A stretch of DNA of 64,000 bases from Polyangiaceae bacterium. Lineage in GTDB: Bacteria; Myxococcota_A; Polyangia; Polyangiales; Polyangiaceae. Made by a program: the position numbers and the translations under genes. The notes beneath the pieces were generated by a model. The model was not told the DNA's origin, searched no databases, and was given only the letters and a program-made list of their open reading frames with translations. Every line of letters begins with the position of its first letter. Positions within the stretch are counted from its first letter, which is position 1. This document shows positions 50,139-59,577 of this stretch, piece after piece. The stretch covers positions 1 through 64,000 of the forward strand of contig JAFGBI010000246.1 of NCBI GenBank assembly GCA_016933275.1. Direction: 5' to 3'.

Positions 50139-51854
50139 TCAGCGCGATCGGGCCGCGGGGTAGTCACCCCCAGGGGAAACCTCGTCGCGGGTGGACTGGT
50201 CCGCCTCGTGGGGTTCCCCAGTCGGATGATGGGTGCGCCACCAAAGCGCCGCTCGCTCCCGGCCCCATGGGGGCTGGAATTCGAGCCCATCGAGAGCATC
50301 GGCCAACTCCACTGCGGATTGGGGGCGCCGGTTGGGGTTCTTCTCGAGACACTGCATGACCAGGGCTTCGAGCCCCGTGTGGATTGGACGCTCGACGCGG
50401 CGGGACGGCAGCAGCGGCCGCTGGTGCGCGTGCATGACCATCATATCGTGGCGCGTGGCAGCGTCGAACACCCGCATCCCCGTCAGCAGCCAGTACGCCA
50501 CGCACCCCAGGGCATACACGTCAGTGCGAGCGTCGACGGGCGCTCTGAACCGAACCATTTCGGGCGCCATCACCGCCGGAGTACCCACGAACCTCCGCTC
50601 GTCCTCGAGCTCCTCCGGCGTGGGTACCCGATCGAGCACGAGCCCGAAATCCAGCACCTTCACGAAATCGTGATCGTTCCCGTAGTGGCAGGTGAACACG
50701 TTCGCCGGTTTCAGGTCCCGATGGACGAAATTGCGGGAATGGGCTTCGTCGAGCGAGTGGCACGCTTGGCGAAGGAGCGCGGCGACGCGCTCGGGTGGCA
50801 GGGGACCGAAGCGCTCGACCAGGGACTGGAAGTCGAGACCGTCGAGGAGCTCCATCACGTAATAGAACGCCCCGTCGGGGGTGACGCCAAAATCGTAGAT
50901 CTGGATGGTGTGGGGCGAGCGCAGCGAGGCCGTGGTGCGTGCCTCGCGGGCGAAGAGCCGCACGAGGCGGCCCGCGTCGTGGGGTCCGTGATCGACCAGG
51001 ACCGATCGTCGGATGAGTTTCACCGCCGCCGGCCGCGCCAACAGGTGATGGGAGGCACGCCAGACCTCGGCCATGCCGCCCACCCCAAGGCGCTCGACGA
51101 GCCGATAGGAGCCGACCTTCCGAGCCACCGCTACACGCTCACTCAGCTGGAAGACCACGGCCGAGACCGCCGCCGCCATCAACGCCCCCAGGATCGGGCT
51201 GGCGAGGAGGAAGACGAAATCGGGCGCCGGTGGGAACGTGCCCTGGCGAAGCAGAATCAGTGCCAACGGATCCATGGCGGCGGCGCCGAGCAGCGTCGGC
51301 AGCGCCCTCCGCGGTGTGGCGGGCACGAGGGCGCCGAAGGCAAGGATGGGGACGGAGACGAGGGACCAGCTACGAACTGCCTCGAAGGCGGGCCAGGGTT
51401 CGAGGTGGCGAAGAACCCCGAGCAAGAAGCAGAGGCCAAAAAGGAACGTGTACCCGAGGTCGGTGGCGTGCTCCGGCCGCAAGCGTCCGAGCCGCCCCAC
51501 GACCGCCATGCCCACAGAAAGCGCAGCGCCGCTCGCGAGCAGGAGTCCCACGGTACCGGGGGTGGCAGTGACCCGCCCCGGACCGAGACCGATCCATGCG
51601 ACGAGGTAGGCGAAAAAGACCCCGGCACTCACCTCGGCGATGGCTCGGATCCGAGCCGCGGCGAGCCGGAGCACCTCGGGAGCGAGCTCGCGGTGCGCCG
51701 CGCAGCGCACTGCCTCGTCTGGGTTCCATCGCGTGACGTCGAAGACGGAAGGCGCGGGTGCGGACTCGGCCCCCGCGTCCCCTGCCGGCGGACGCCCGCC
51801 CGGTGGGAGAGGCGCTGCTGGCGGGACGGGATCCGAGATCACGGGCTCGAGCAT
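50139..51854 (-). CDS. Ser/Thr protein kinase with N-terminal membrane domain
   Basis: 571 residues. About five or six hydrophobic segments at residues 70-240 (ISAGVFFAYLVAWIGLGPG-like, LGYTFLFGLCFLLGVLRHLE, FVFLLASPILGALMAAAVSA) precede a C-terminal Hanks-type kinase (about 245-535): VERLGVGGMAEVWRASHHLL (Gly loop), PAAVKLIRRS (Lys), NFVHRDLKPANVFTCHYGND (catalytic loop), VKVLDFGLVLDRV (DFG), GTPAVMAPEMVRFRAPVDAR (APE), DVYALGCVAYWLLTGMRVFD. The usual bacterial layout puts the kinase first and a membrane helix last; here the order is reversed, leaving the kinase as a C-terminal cytoplasmic domain. All catalytic residues are present. Confidence 0.92.
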   Translation of the reverse strand: MLEPVISDPVPPAAPLPPGGRPPAGDAGAESAPAPSVFDVTRWNPDEAVRCAAHRELAPEVLRLAAARIRAIAEVSAGVFFAYLVAWIGLGPGRVTATPGTVGLLLASGAALSVGMAVVGRLGRLRPEHATDLGYTFLFGLCFLLGVLRHLEPWPAFEAVRSWSLVSVPILAFGALVPATPRRALPTLLGAAAMDPLALILLRQGTFPPAPDFVFLLASPILGALMAAAVSAVVFQLSERVAVARKVGSYRLVERLGVGGMAEVWRASHHLLARPAAVKLIRRSVLVDHGPHDAGRLVRLFAREARTTASLRSPHTIQIYDFGVTPDGAFYYVMELLDGLDFQSLVERFGPLPPERVAALLRQACHSLDEAHSRNFVHRDLKPANVFTCHYGNDHDFVKVLDFGLVLDRVPTPEELEDERRFVGTPAVMAPEMVRFRAPVDARTDVYALGCVAYWLLTGMRVFDAATRHDMMVMHAHQRPLLPSRRVERPIHTGLEALVMQCLEKNPNRRPQSAVELADALDGLEFQPPWGRERAALWWRTHHPTGEPHEADQSTRDEVSPGGDYPAARSR

Positions 51855-52139
51855 AGGACAGTCGTCGGCGGGACGCCGCAGGTTCGCCGACGGGAACCGA
51901 GCGGGTACGCGGCGGTCAACGCACGGAAACGGGGAGGAAACCTGAGCCCATGCCCCGCCTCACGCACGACAATGTGCAGGGTTCGGTCATCGGAAAGAAA
52001 CCGGAATCCTCCGGGAAACACAGGACAGGGCAGTAGGGAGTCGTAGTCCACAACTGATGCCGGCGCCCCCTCTTCGCCGTCGGGACTGGTAGGTTCCGGC
52101 CGGCAGAGGTGGGGCCCTCTCGCTCTGGAGTGAAGATCC
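51855..52139. promoter_or_regulatory. Upstream region of the ammonium transporter gene
   Basis: 285 bp between divergent genes. GGAGTGAAG before ATG 52140 is the ribosome site. I looked for a sigma-54 box (TGGCAC-N5-TTGC) as expected for nitrogen control and found no good match. Inverted CCGGAATCCTCCGG near 52000 is the only notable symmetry. Confidence 0.4.
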
Positions 52140-53618
52140 ATGAACAAGCTGCTGCCACTGATGTTGGGTTTCGCGGTCACCGCCGCGGCGCTCGTCCATC
52201 CGAGCACCTCGATGGCCGAGCCTGCGATGCCTGCGGCCGACGCCGCGGCCGTCGCCCCCGCTACCCCGACGCCGGTTGACCTCGCCCAGCGCGTCGCGGA
52301 CCTCGAGGCCTACCTGAACAACGGTGCCCGCGCCGACGATGGGGCCAGCAAGGTTTCGGGACCAGGCCCCGGGCACAATGCATTCTTGATGATCTGCGCA
52401 GCGCTCGTCCTCTTCATGACCCTGCCGGGGCTCGCGCTCTTCTACGGGGGGCTCGTGCGGAGCAAGAACGTCCTTTCGATCATGGCCCAATGCATGGGCA
52501 TCGCGGGGCTCGTGACCCTGATGTGGTGGGCGTTCGGCTACTCTCTGACCTTCGCCCCCGGAGGTCCCTTCGTGGGCGGGCTGGACTACGCATTCTTGAG
52601 CGGAGTGGGCGCCACGCCGAACCCCGCGTACGGGGCATGGGTGTCACACAGCACCTTCGCCATGTATCAGCTGATGTTCGCGATCATCACCCCCGCGCTC
52701 ATCGTCGGCGCGATCGCCGAGCGGGTCAAGTTCAGCGCGTTGATGGCCTTCGTCGCGGCATGGATGCTGGTCGTGTACTTCCCGCTCGCCCACATGGTCT
52801 GGGGCGCGGATGGCTTCATGAACGGCGTCTGGAACGCAGACGCGGGGATCAGAGCGATCGATTTCGCCGGCGGGACGGTCGTGCACATGTCCTCGGGCTG
52901 GTCAGCGCTCGTCCTCGCCCTCATCGTGGGCAAGCGTCACGGATTCGGTTCCGACAACTTCGCGCCCCACAGCCTCGTCCTCACGATGGTCGGCACCGGC
53001 ATGTTGTGGGTCGGTTGGTACGGCTTCAACGCCGGCAGTGCCGTGGCCGCCGATGGCATCGCGGCGAGCGCGTTCATGACCACGACCCTCGCCGCCGCGA
53101 TCGCGGGCCTCGCTTGGGCGGCTGTCGAATGGGTCGTGCGCGGCAAGCCAACCGTCCTCGGCTTCTGTTCGGGCATCGTCGGCGGCCTGGTGGTGATCAC
53201 GCCCGCGGCCGGGTTCGTGACTGCGTCGGGCGCCGTCGTCATCGGCGTCCTCGCCGGGGTAGTCCCCTTCTTCGCCTGCACCAAGCTGAAGAGTGCCCTC
53301 GGATATGACGACGCCCTCGACACCTTCGGCGTACACGCCGTCGGTGGAACGCTAGGTGCACTGATGACGGGACTACTCGCCACCGCCAGCGTAAACTCCA
53401 ACCTCGACCTCAACCTCGCGGGGATCGTCGGCAACACGCTCTGGATCGAGCAGCTCAAGGCAATGGGCATCACCCTGTTCCTCGCCATCACCGGCACGAC
53501 CATCATCGGCTATGCGCTCAAGTACACGCTGGGCCTCCGCCCGTCCTCCGAAGACGAGGAGAGTGGGCTCGACATCACTGACCATGGCGAACGCGGCTAC
53601 CACCTGACCGAAATCTGA
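52140..53618 (+). CDS. amt: Ammonium transporter Amt
   Basis: 492 residues. Signal-like N-terminus and an Ala/Pro-rich leader, then eleven helices. LPGLALFYGGLVRSKNVLSI is the Amt signature; WWAFGYSLTFAPGG, FDFAGGTVVHMSSGWSALVL with the first pore His, and TFGVHAVGGTLGALMTGLLA with the second pore His are intact. Conducts ammonium/ammonia into the cell. The leader of about 75 residues before the first core helix is long. The glnK (PII) gene that usually accompanies amt is absent on both sides. Confidence 0.95.
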   Translation: MNKLLPLMLGFAVTAAALVHPSTSMAEPAMPAADAAAVAPATPTPVDLAQRVADLEAYLNNGARADDGASKVSGPGPGHNAFLMICAALVLFMTLPGLALFYGGLVRSKNVLSIMAQCMGIAGLVTLMWWAFGYSLTFAPGGPFVGGLDYAFLSGVGATPNPAYGAWVSHSTFAMYQLMFAIITPALIVGAIAERVKFSALMAFVAAWMLVVYFPLAHMVWGADGFMNGVWNADAGIRAIDFAGGTVVHMSSGWSALVLALIVGKRHGFGSDNFAPHSLVLTMVGTGMLWVGWYGFNAGSAVAADGIAASAFMTTTLAAAIAGLAWAAVEWVVRGKPTVLGFCSGIVGGLVVITPAAGFVTASGAVVIGVLAGVVPFFACTKLKSALGYDDALDTFGVHAVGGTLGALMTGLLATASVNSNLDLNLAGIVGNTLWIEQLKAMGITLFLAITGTTIIGYALKYTLGLRPSSEDEESGLDITDHGERGYHLTEI

Positions 53619-53714
53619 CCATCCCATCGAGGTCCCTGATCAGGTAGCGGCGTCGCGAGGACCGCCGGAGCCCCCCGGTTGTGTTCGCGACGCCCTTCCT
53701 CGTATCCTCGCCCC

Positions 53715-54515
53715 GTGCCGCCTCCTCCTGCCCCGCCAGCCCCCCGCCGAGCGCCCCCGCGGCGAGCCGATGCGGAGGCGACGTCTCGGCCCCGAACGCC
53801 TCATCCTGCTCGTCCCCAGGTCCCGAAGCCGCCCCTCGTCCCGCAAGTGACCACCCTCTGGGAGTATCCGTCGCAGCACTACGGCGACGAGGAGCAGGGT
53901 AGCCAGGGCTATCGCGGAGCGACTCCGTCGTACGTCGTGTGGAACGTGGTCCATCGGTTCACCAAGCCCGGCGATCTCGTGATCGACCCCTTCGTCGGCA
54001 GCGGAACCACGCTCGATGTGTGCCGCGACCTCGATCGCCGCGCCCTCGGCTTCGATCTCCTCGCCACTCGCCCCGACGTCGTCGTCGCCGACGCCCGCAG
54101 CCTCCCCGTGAAGCAGCGGTCGGCGTCCCTCGTGTTCATGGACCCGCCATATGCGGACAACCTGGACTACTCGGACGACCCGCGGTGCATCGGCAAGCTA
54201 CCAGCGGACGGACGCTGGCAGCGGGCGCTCCGGCTGGTAGTGGCAGAGGCCCACCGCGTCCTCGCCGAGAGCGGGGTGCTCGCGGCCTACGTCTGTGACG
54301 TGTTCCAGAGACAGCGCGGGTTCTTTCCCCTCGGGTTCGAGCTGTTCGAAATGGGCCTGGCCCAGGGGTTCGTGCCCATCGACGTCGTAGCGGTGGTCCG
54401 CAAAAACCGCACGCTCGGCCTGGGCAATTACCGCCGCGCAGCCGATGAGGGAGGCTTCTTCCTGCGCGGGTTCAACTACCTCCTGCTCTTGAAGAAGCCG
54501 CCGCGGCGGGGTTGA
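53715..54515 (+). CDS. DNA methyltransferase (N4/N6 type), apparently orphan
   Basis: 266 residues from GTG 53715; TTG 53679 and GTG 53847 are alternatives, the last removing a Pro/Arg-rich lead that may not be translated. TTLWEYPSQHYGDEEQG, then GDLVIDPFVGSGTTLDVCRD is the AdoMet motif I (FxGxG) and SLVFMDPPYADNLDYSDDPR the catalytic motif IV (DPPY), in the order of the beta class (motif IV after motif I here). HRVLAESGVLAAYVCDVFQR and DEGGFFLRGFNYLLLLKK follow. No restriction endonuclease lies next to it, so it may act in regulation or DNA marking, or methylate RNA. Confidence 0.84.
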   Translation: MPPPPAPPAPRRAPPRRADAEATSRPRTPHPARPQVPKPPLVPQVTTLWEYPSQHYGDEEQGSQGYRGATPSYVVWNVVHRFTKPGDLVIDPFVGSGTTLDVCRDLDRRALGFDLLATRPDVVVADARSLPVKQRSASLVFMDPPYADNLDYSDDPRCIGKLPADGRWQRALRLVVAEAHRVLAESGVLAAYVCDVFQRQRGFFPLGFELFEMGLAQGFVPIDVVAVVRKNRTLGLGNYRRAADEGGFFLRGFNYLLLLKKPPRRG

Positions 54516-54637
54516 GGGGACGCCCGATCCAGCGCCGCCACCTGTGGCGGCAACTCGCCGCTTCCTTCCGGACCGGATGTCGGGTAGTACGATGGGCCAT
54601 GCTGTGCCCGTCTTCGATGGTCTTGCCGGGGTCGATC

Positions 54638-55627
54638 ATGAGAACCGCGCTGTTCCTCCTCGCCGCTGGGCTCCCCCTGGGCGTGGCGTGCGGGAACGAC
54701 ACTGACGATGCCGACGCGGACTCTGGCGACGGCTCGGGGGGAGACCAAGCGAGCTCCGGAGGACGCGGCGAGGCGGGAGACGCGACCAACTCGGGCGGCA
54801 GCGACGCGGCCGGCGGCGCGGCTGGAGAGGGCAGTGCGGGTACGGACGGTGGCGCCGGCAACACCGGTGCGAGCGGCGGTCCGGATGCCGGCTCCCACAT
54901 CTGCAGAAGCGACGGACCCGCCGTCCCGATCGAGGATATCTCGGGGACCTGGGCCTACGTCGAGGTGCAGGCGCAGATCGTCCGGACGCCGGCGATCGCC
55001 GATCCATTCATGAACCTCGTGGTGACGGGGATGCTCATGGAGCAGACGCAGGAGGGCGAGCAGGTCACGGGGAGGGCAATCATTTGCCACCGTCACACCG
55101 ACAGCGACCTGGTAGGCGCCGCCGTCCCCCGTCGCTTGATCGATGCGATCGAGCCCTTCGACTACACGGCGACCTACGACGCAGAGGGGACCTTCACCAT
55201 GGAGCGGGTGTACTTGCACCTCGGGTACCACCCGGACGATCCCTCGGACGAATCCGAGCTCCCCACCGAAGCCGACGATCCCCTGGTGTATGATCAGGAC
55301 GAGGACGGCGAGCCGGGGGCTACAATCGTCTTGAGCGGTCTGGTCGATGGCATGGTGTTCACCGTTCAGTGGGCTACTATCGCCCCCGATGGCCGTTCCG
55401 TCGCCGAGGATCGCATCGAGGGGCTGCTCGACTTCAATGCGAACGAGAACGTCCTCGGCTCCGAGCCAGCGGTGATCGCCTCGTTCGCGCCGGAGTCCAC
55501 GCCGGCACCGGAGCCCTGCTGGAGCACCTTCCAGATGGCTCGCGCCCCCGAGGACGCGGACTGCGATTGGCTCGAGGGCGCGCTCACGAGCCTGTTCCCC
55601 GACGTTGCGTACACCTTCCCCGAATAG
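54638..55627 (+). CDS. Lipoprotein of unknown function
   Basis: 329 residues from ATG 54638. Signal ends in lipobox GVAC (Cys18), followed by an acidic then Gly/Ala/Ser-rich linker to about residue 85. The mature domain begins ICRSDGPAVPIEDISGTWAY and contains QTQEGEQVTGRAIICHRHTD, DYTATYDAEGTFTMERVYLH and FTVQWATIAPDGRSVAEDRI, a lipocalin-like alternation of strands (the opening ISGTWAY resembles lipocalin starts). Four Cys. No firm family. Not evidently co-transcribed with the preceding methylase. Confidence 0.7.
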   Translation: MRTALFLLAAGLPLGVACGNDTDDADADSGDGSGGDQASSGGRGEAGDATNSGGSDAAGGAAGEGSAGTDGGAGNTGASGGPDAGSHICRSDGPAVPIEDISGTWAYVEVQAQIVRTPAIADPFMNLVVTGMLMEQTQEGEQVTGRAIICHRHTDSDLVGAAVPRRLIDAIEPFDYTATYDAEGTFTMERVYLHLGYHPDDPSDESELPTEADDPLVYDQDEDGEPGATIVLSGLVDGMVFTVQWATIAPDGRSVAEDRIEGLLDFNANENVLGSEPAVIASFAPESTPAPEPCWSTFQMARAPEDADCDWLEGALTSLFPDVAYTFPE

Positions 55628-55654
55628 GCGCCCGACCCGGCCACGAGCGGGAGT

Positions 55655-56677
55655 ATGCGGGTCGCCGTCACCGGAGGTACGGGCCACATAGGTGGGAACC
55701 TGATCCGTTCCCTGCTCGAGGGAGGGCACAAGGTGCGCGTGCTCGTCCGCGAGCGTGCGGACGCCCTCGACGGCCTCGCCGTAGAGCGGATCCGGGGCGA
55801 TGTGTGCGTACCGGAGTCCCTCCGCGAGCTCTTCGCGGGAGTCGACCTCGCCTACCACCTGGCCGCGCGGGTCTCGGTGGACGGTGACCAGGGGGGCCTC
55901 GTGCAGCGCGTGAACGTCGATGGAACCCGCAACGTGGTCGCCGCCGCGCTCGCCGCCAGGGTGCGGCGGCTGGTCCACGCGAGCTCGATCCATGCCTACG
56001 CGACGGCGCCTGGGACGCCCATCGTCGAAGGGGGACCGAAGGCGCGGGGGCGGCGCCACCCCGCCTACGATCGCTCGAAGGCCTTGGCCGAGGAGCAGGT
56101 GCAGCGGGGGATCGAGCGGGGCCTCGACGCGGTGATCGTCAACCCTACCGGGGTGATCGGCCGCCACGATCTCCAACCCTCACGGATGGGCGAGTTCTTC
56201 CGGTTGCTCTGCGAACGACACCTCCCCATGCTGGTCGAAGGTGGTTTCGACTGGGTCGATGTGCGAGACGTCGTGTCCAGCATGCTGACCGCCGCCGACC
56301 GCGGTCGCCGCGGCGAGAGCTATATCCTCTCCGGTACCTACGCGACGGTGCGGGAGCTCGCGACGATCGCCACGGCGGTGACGGGCGTGCCTGCTCCGCG
56401 TTGGCAGGCGCCACAGTGGCTGGCGCGCCTCGGTGCTCCGTTCGCCCTCATGGCCGCGCACACCCTCCGTCGCGAGCCACTCTTCACCCCCGAGTCCCTC
56501 CGCGCGCTTCGCGCGGAACCCCGCGTGACCCACGACAGGGCAGCGGCCGAGCTCGGCCACTGCCCCCGTCCCCTGCGGGCGACGATCGAGGATGTCTACC
56601 GGTCGTTCCGGCGCCGCGGCGTGATCCCGACGGACGCGCCGCTGACCTTCACCCTGGAACCGACGGACGAGCCGTGA
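55655..56677 (+). CDS. NAD(P)-dependent extended SDR (3-beta-HSD/DFR-like)
   Basis: 340 residues. MRVAVTGGTGHIGGNLIRSL is the nucleotide site (TGxxGxxG), LAYHLAARVSVDG and RRLVHASSIHAYAT supply the Ser region, HPAYDRSKALAEEQVQ the Tyr-x3-Lys, and VIVNPTGVIGRHDLQPSRMG the product side. FDWVDVRDVVSSMLTAA fits the 3-beta-hydroxysteroid dehydrogenase/dihydroflavonol reductase branch. Its stop overlaps the GTG start of a steroid 5-alpha-reductase-like gene, so a sterol or isoprenoid ring ketone/alcohol is a plausible substrate. Confidence 0.88.
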   Translation: MRVAVTGGTGHIGGNLIRSLLEGGHKVRVLVRERADALDGLAVERIRGDVCVPESLRELFAGVDLAYHLAARVSVDGDQGGLVQRVNVDGTRNVVAAALAARVRRLVHASSIHAYATAPGTPIVEGGPKARGRRHPAYDRSKALAEEQVQRGIERGLDAVIVNPTGVIGRHDLQPSRMGEFFRLLCERHLPMLVEGGFDWVDVRDVVSSMLTAADRGRRGESYILSGTYATVRELATIATAVTGVPAPRWQAPQWLARLGAPFALMAAHTLRREPLFTPESLRALRAEPRVTHDRAAAELGHCPRPLRATIEDVYRSFRRRGVIPTDAPLTFTLEPTDEP

Positions 56678-57429
56678 GCGAGGCGACCCTTCATGGCTGG
56701 CTCACCGCAGCGCTCCTCGCGATGGCGGTGCTCACGTTCGTGGTGCTCGGGTGGGTGAGCGCGCCGTACGGGCGTCACCTGCGTGCCGGATGGGGGCCGG
56801 TCGTCCCGCACCGCGTCGCGTGGGTCGTGATGGAGAGCCCGGCGGTCGTGGCGTTCGTCGGGATCTTCGGTCTCGGACAGCACAGCGCCGACTCGACGCC
56901 GCTGGTCCTGCTCGCGCTCTGGCAGCTCCACTACCTCCACCGTACGCTGGTCTACCCGTTTCGCACGAAGAGCAGCCACCCCTGGCCAGTGCTACTCGTG
57001 ACGATGGCCCTCACGTTCCAGCTCTGGAACTCGTACCTCAACGCGCGCTGGCTCTCCGAGTTCGGTGAGTACCCAGCGTCGTGGCTGCTCGACCCGCGCT
57101 TCATCGTGGGCACGGCGCTCTTCGGAGCCGGACTCGCCCTGAACCTGCATTCCGACGGGATCCTCCGCCGCCTCCGAGGAAGCGGAGAGTCCGGATACCT
57201 CGTCCCCCACGGGGGTGGCTTCGAGCTAGTGAGCTGCCCCAACTACTCCGGCGAGATCCTGGAGTGGTGTGGTTGGGCCCTCGCCACCTGGTCCCCGGCA
57301 GGGCTCGCCTTCGCTCTATACACCATCGCCAACCTCGGCCCACGAGCAGTGAGCCACCATCGCTGGTATCGGCGCGAATTCCCAGACTACCCGCCACACC
57401 GACGAGCGCTGATCCCGTTTCTACTCTGA
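56674..57429 (+). CDS. Steroid 5-alpha-reductase-like membrane enzyme
   Basis: 251 residues, the usual length for this family, with about six hydrophobic segments. The C-terminal half carries the signatures: GLALNLHSDGILRRLRGSGE, YLVPHGGGFELVSCPNYSGE (NxxGE-type), ILEWCGWALATWSPAGLAFA, and the final HHRWYRREFPDYPPHRRALI, closing in IPFLL as in eukaryotic SRD5A enzymes. These NADPH-dependent enzymes reduce a delta-4 double bond of 3-keto steroids or polyprenol-type substrates. GTG 56674 overlaps the SDR stop (GTGA). A few myxobacteria make sterols, which gives a context. Confidence 0.9.
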   Translation: MSEATLHGWLTAALLAMAVLTFVVLGWVSAPYGRHLRAGWGPVVPHRVAWVVMESPAVVAFVGIFGLGQHSADSTPLVLLALWQLHYLHRTLVYPFRTKSSHPWPVLLVTMALTFQLWNSYLNARWLSEFGEYPASWLLDPRFIVGTALFGAGLALNLHSDGILRRLRGSGESGYLVPHGGGFELVSCPNYSGEILEWCGWALATWSPAGLAFALYTIANLGPRAVSHHRWYRREFPDYPPHRRALIPFLL

Positions 57430-57450
57430 CTGGCCAGACGGACCCGTCAT

Positions 57451-59577
57451 TCAGAACCGGACGGACGCGACCGCGGGCCTCCCCGGGGCCGCGACCACCC
57501 CGACGCTCCGCCTCCCCTTCTGGGGGTGGATGAACATCACGGTGTGAGAGCCGCAGGGAACGTTCAACGAGGTTGGCGTCTTGCCCACGGGTCGTCCATC
57601 CACGACCGCCACCGTGATCGGGATCGAGTTTACCGTCAGCTTGCACCCGGTGGCGGCCTTCCCACCACCACTGCCCCCGCCAACCGCTCCCCCACCCTGC
57701 GCGGGACCAGCCTGCTCGAGCTCGACCTTGAAGCTCTTCTCCGCCTTCCCGTCGTCGAAGCTCACCCGCGTCTGGAAGATGGCATAGCCTTCCTTGGACG
57801 CGCGCAGGGTGCAAGCGCTCTTCGGGTTGACGTCCACCGAGGTCGGCGGATCGAGCAGCGACTCGCCCTCGTTCGGGCAGTCCAGGGTCACGCGTGCTCC
57901 CGCAGCGTTCTTGCCGCTCTCCACCCGAGCTAGCCCGCGAGTCACGGTCAGCTTGGGCTTGTACTCGAGCATGCGCCCGTCCTCGATCGTAACCTTCTCC
58001 TTGAACGGAGCGTACCGGTCACTCCCCGTGATCTCGATCTCGTGGTCGCCCGCTGAGAGGTCGCTGATCCGAAGCGGAGCCTCGCCGCGGTCCACCCCGT
58101 CGACCCTCACGCGAAGGAACTTGCCGAGCTCCGCGATGACGAGCCCGGTACCACCACCCGCCGCCTCGCCGGAACCGCGAACGAGGCTGTAGCTCTCGTT
58201 GGTGTCGGCACCGCTCCGAATGGTCACCATTCGCTTCACGGGCTGTTGATACCCGGGCGCCGACACCTCGAGGATGTGAGTGTCCGCGGCGAGCCGCGGG
58301 ACCCTGCACGGCGACGAACCGCAGACCTTCTCGTTGTTGACCTTGACCGTGAGGTTCGGGACCTCGACCCCACCCGGTCCGGTCACGTTGACGACGAGGC
58401 AGCCGGTTCGAGGCCAGAGCAGGAAGGCCGCCGCACCCACGACCGCCACGACCGCCGCGAGCGCGATCCAAACGCGTGACATCGGGCGACGGTCGGCCTC
58501 AGCGCCCAACCCACTCGACGACGAGCGCGTCCCGATCGGACCGGTACCGGACCGGCGATCCCCATCGTCGCTGAAGACACCGGTCGAGATCTCTTCGTCG
58601 CCCCAGTCCATATCGGAGCGGGGAACGCGACCGAGCTTCGGGGCAAGGCTGCCGAAGTCGGGGGGCTTCGGCGGTGGCGGCAACGGACCGCTCGCTCGGC
58701 CCGTGCCAGCCGTGTCGTCTCCGCGCCAACTCCCGTTCGGCGCTCCGAGCCCACCCTCGGAGTCCAGGGCGGGAAGGGGAGCGAAACCGGGCGACGCCCC
58801 ACCCGCCGGCAACGCGGCCGGCAGGGGCGGGAGTGCCCCGACCGGTGGGGGGGGGAGCGCACCAATGGCTGGCCCCGAGGGCGGAGGGGGAGCGCTCGGC
58901 GGTGAGGGCAGCGGTGGGAGCGGCGTGGGCAGCGACCCCGACGGAGCGGGCGGCAGCGGCGGTGGCGGGAGCGGCGCGGGCGGCCCCCCCGACGGAAGGG
59001 GCAGCGGCGTCGCCCCAGGTCGCATGGATGGCGAAGGGCCGACGGGCGGTGGTGGCAACGCCCCAGGCGTCGGCGGCAATGGCGACGTCGGTGGCGCTGG
59101 GGGGAGCACCGACGGCACCGACCCTCGCGATGACGAACCTGGCGGCGGCGGTGGCGGTGGCGCAGAGGCAAAGGCGCCTGGCGGCGGCGGCGGCGGCGCC
59201 ACGGAGGTCCCCGGTGGAGGTGGTGGCGGAGTCGGCCGGATCGACGTCGGCGGTGGCGGCGGCGGTCGCGAATATGCCGGTCGCTCGACGGGAGGTCCTG
59301 GCGGCGGCCCCGACTTCTTCGGAACGAGACTGTCGAAGATGCTAAGGTCGCCGGAAGGCTCCTCGTCTTCGACAGCGTCGTCATCGTCCTCGTCATCGTA
59401 TGAATCACCCGACCCCCCTGCCCTGGAGTCGGATGCAGTCACGAACGACTCGGGGTGTTCGCCATGGCCGAGTTCGCCACGAGCCGTTTCCGGATCGCCG
59501 TCGCCCCAGGCCTCGTCGGAGAATGGATCGTTTTCGGCGCGCCGGTCGATGGCGCGCTGGTCGAGGTCATATGACAT
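57451..59577 (-). CDS. PEGA-domain protein with long proline-rich N-terminus
   Basis: 708 residues. An acidic N-terminus (SYDDEDDDDAVEDEEPS), then about 250 residues dominated by Pro runs with PPPPPP and LPPPPVG units, one membrane helix (VWIALAAVVAVVGAAAFLLW, about 372-391) and an outer region with at least three PEGA-like beta modules: KVCGSSPCRVPRLAADTHIL, RVRVDGVDRGEAPLRISDLS and AVVDGRPVGKTPTSLNVPCG. PEGA domains bind surface layers or other envelope proteins. The Pro-rich part is cytoplasmic in this topology. No kinase domain is attached, though related myxobacterial proteins often have one. Confidence 0.84.
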   Translation of the reverse strand: MSYDLDQRAIDRRAENDPFSDEAWGDGDPETARGELGHGEHPESFVTASDSRAGGSGDSYDDEDDDDAVEDEEPSGDLSIFDSLVPKKSGPPPGPPVERPAYSRPPPPPPTSIRPTPPPPPPGTSVAPPPPPPGAFASAPPPPPPPGSSSRGSVPSVLPPAPPTSPLPPTPGALPPPPVGPSPSMRPGATPLPLPSGGPPAPLPPPPLPPAPSGSLPTPLPPLPSPPSAPPPPSGPAIGALPPPPVGALPPLPAALPAGGASPGFAPLPALDSEGGLGAPNGSWRGDDTAGTGRASGPLPPPPKPPDFGSLAPKLGRVPRSDMDWGDEEISTGVFSDDGDRRSGTGPIGTRSSSSGLGAEADRRPMSRVWIALAAVVAVVGAAAFLLWPRTGCLVVNVTGPGGVEVPNLTVKVNNEKVCGSSPCRVPRLAADTHILEVSAPGYQQPVKRMVTIRSGADTNESYSLVRGSGEAAGGGTGLVIAELGKFLRVRVDGVDRGEAPLRISDLSAGDHEIEITGSDRYAPFKEKVTIEDGRMLEYKPKLTVTRGLARVESGKNAAGARVTLDCPNEGESLLDPPTSVDVNPKSACTLRASKEGYAIFQTRVSFDDGKAEKSFKVELEQAGPAQGGGAVGGGSGGGKAATGCKLTVNSIPITVAVVDGRPVGKTPTSLNVPCGSHTVMFIHPQKGRRSVGVVAAPGRPAVASVRF

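Noticed and set aside
54476-56176. 566-codon minus-strand open frame
   Set aside because: Antisense to the lipoprotein and SDR genes, both with clear motifs.
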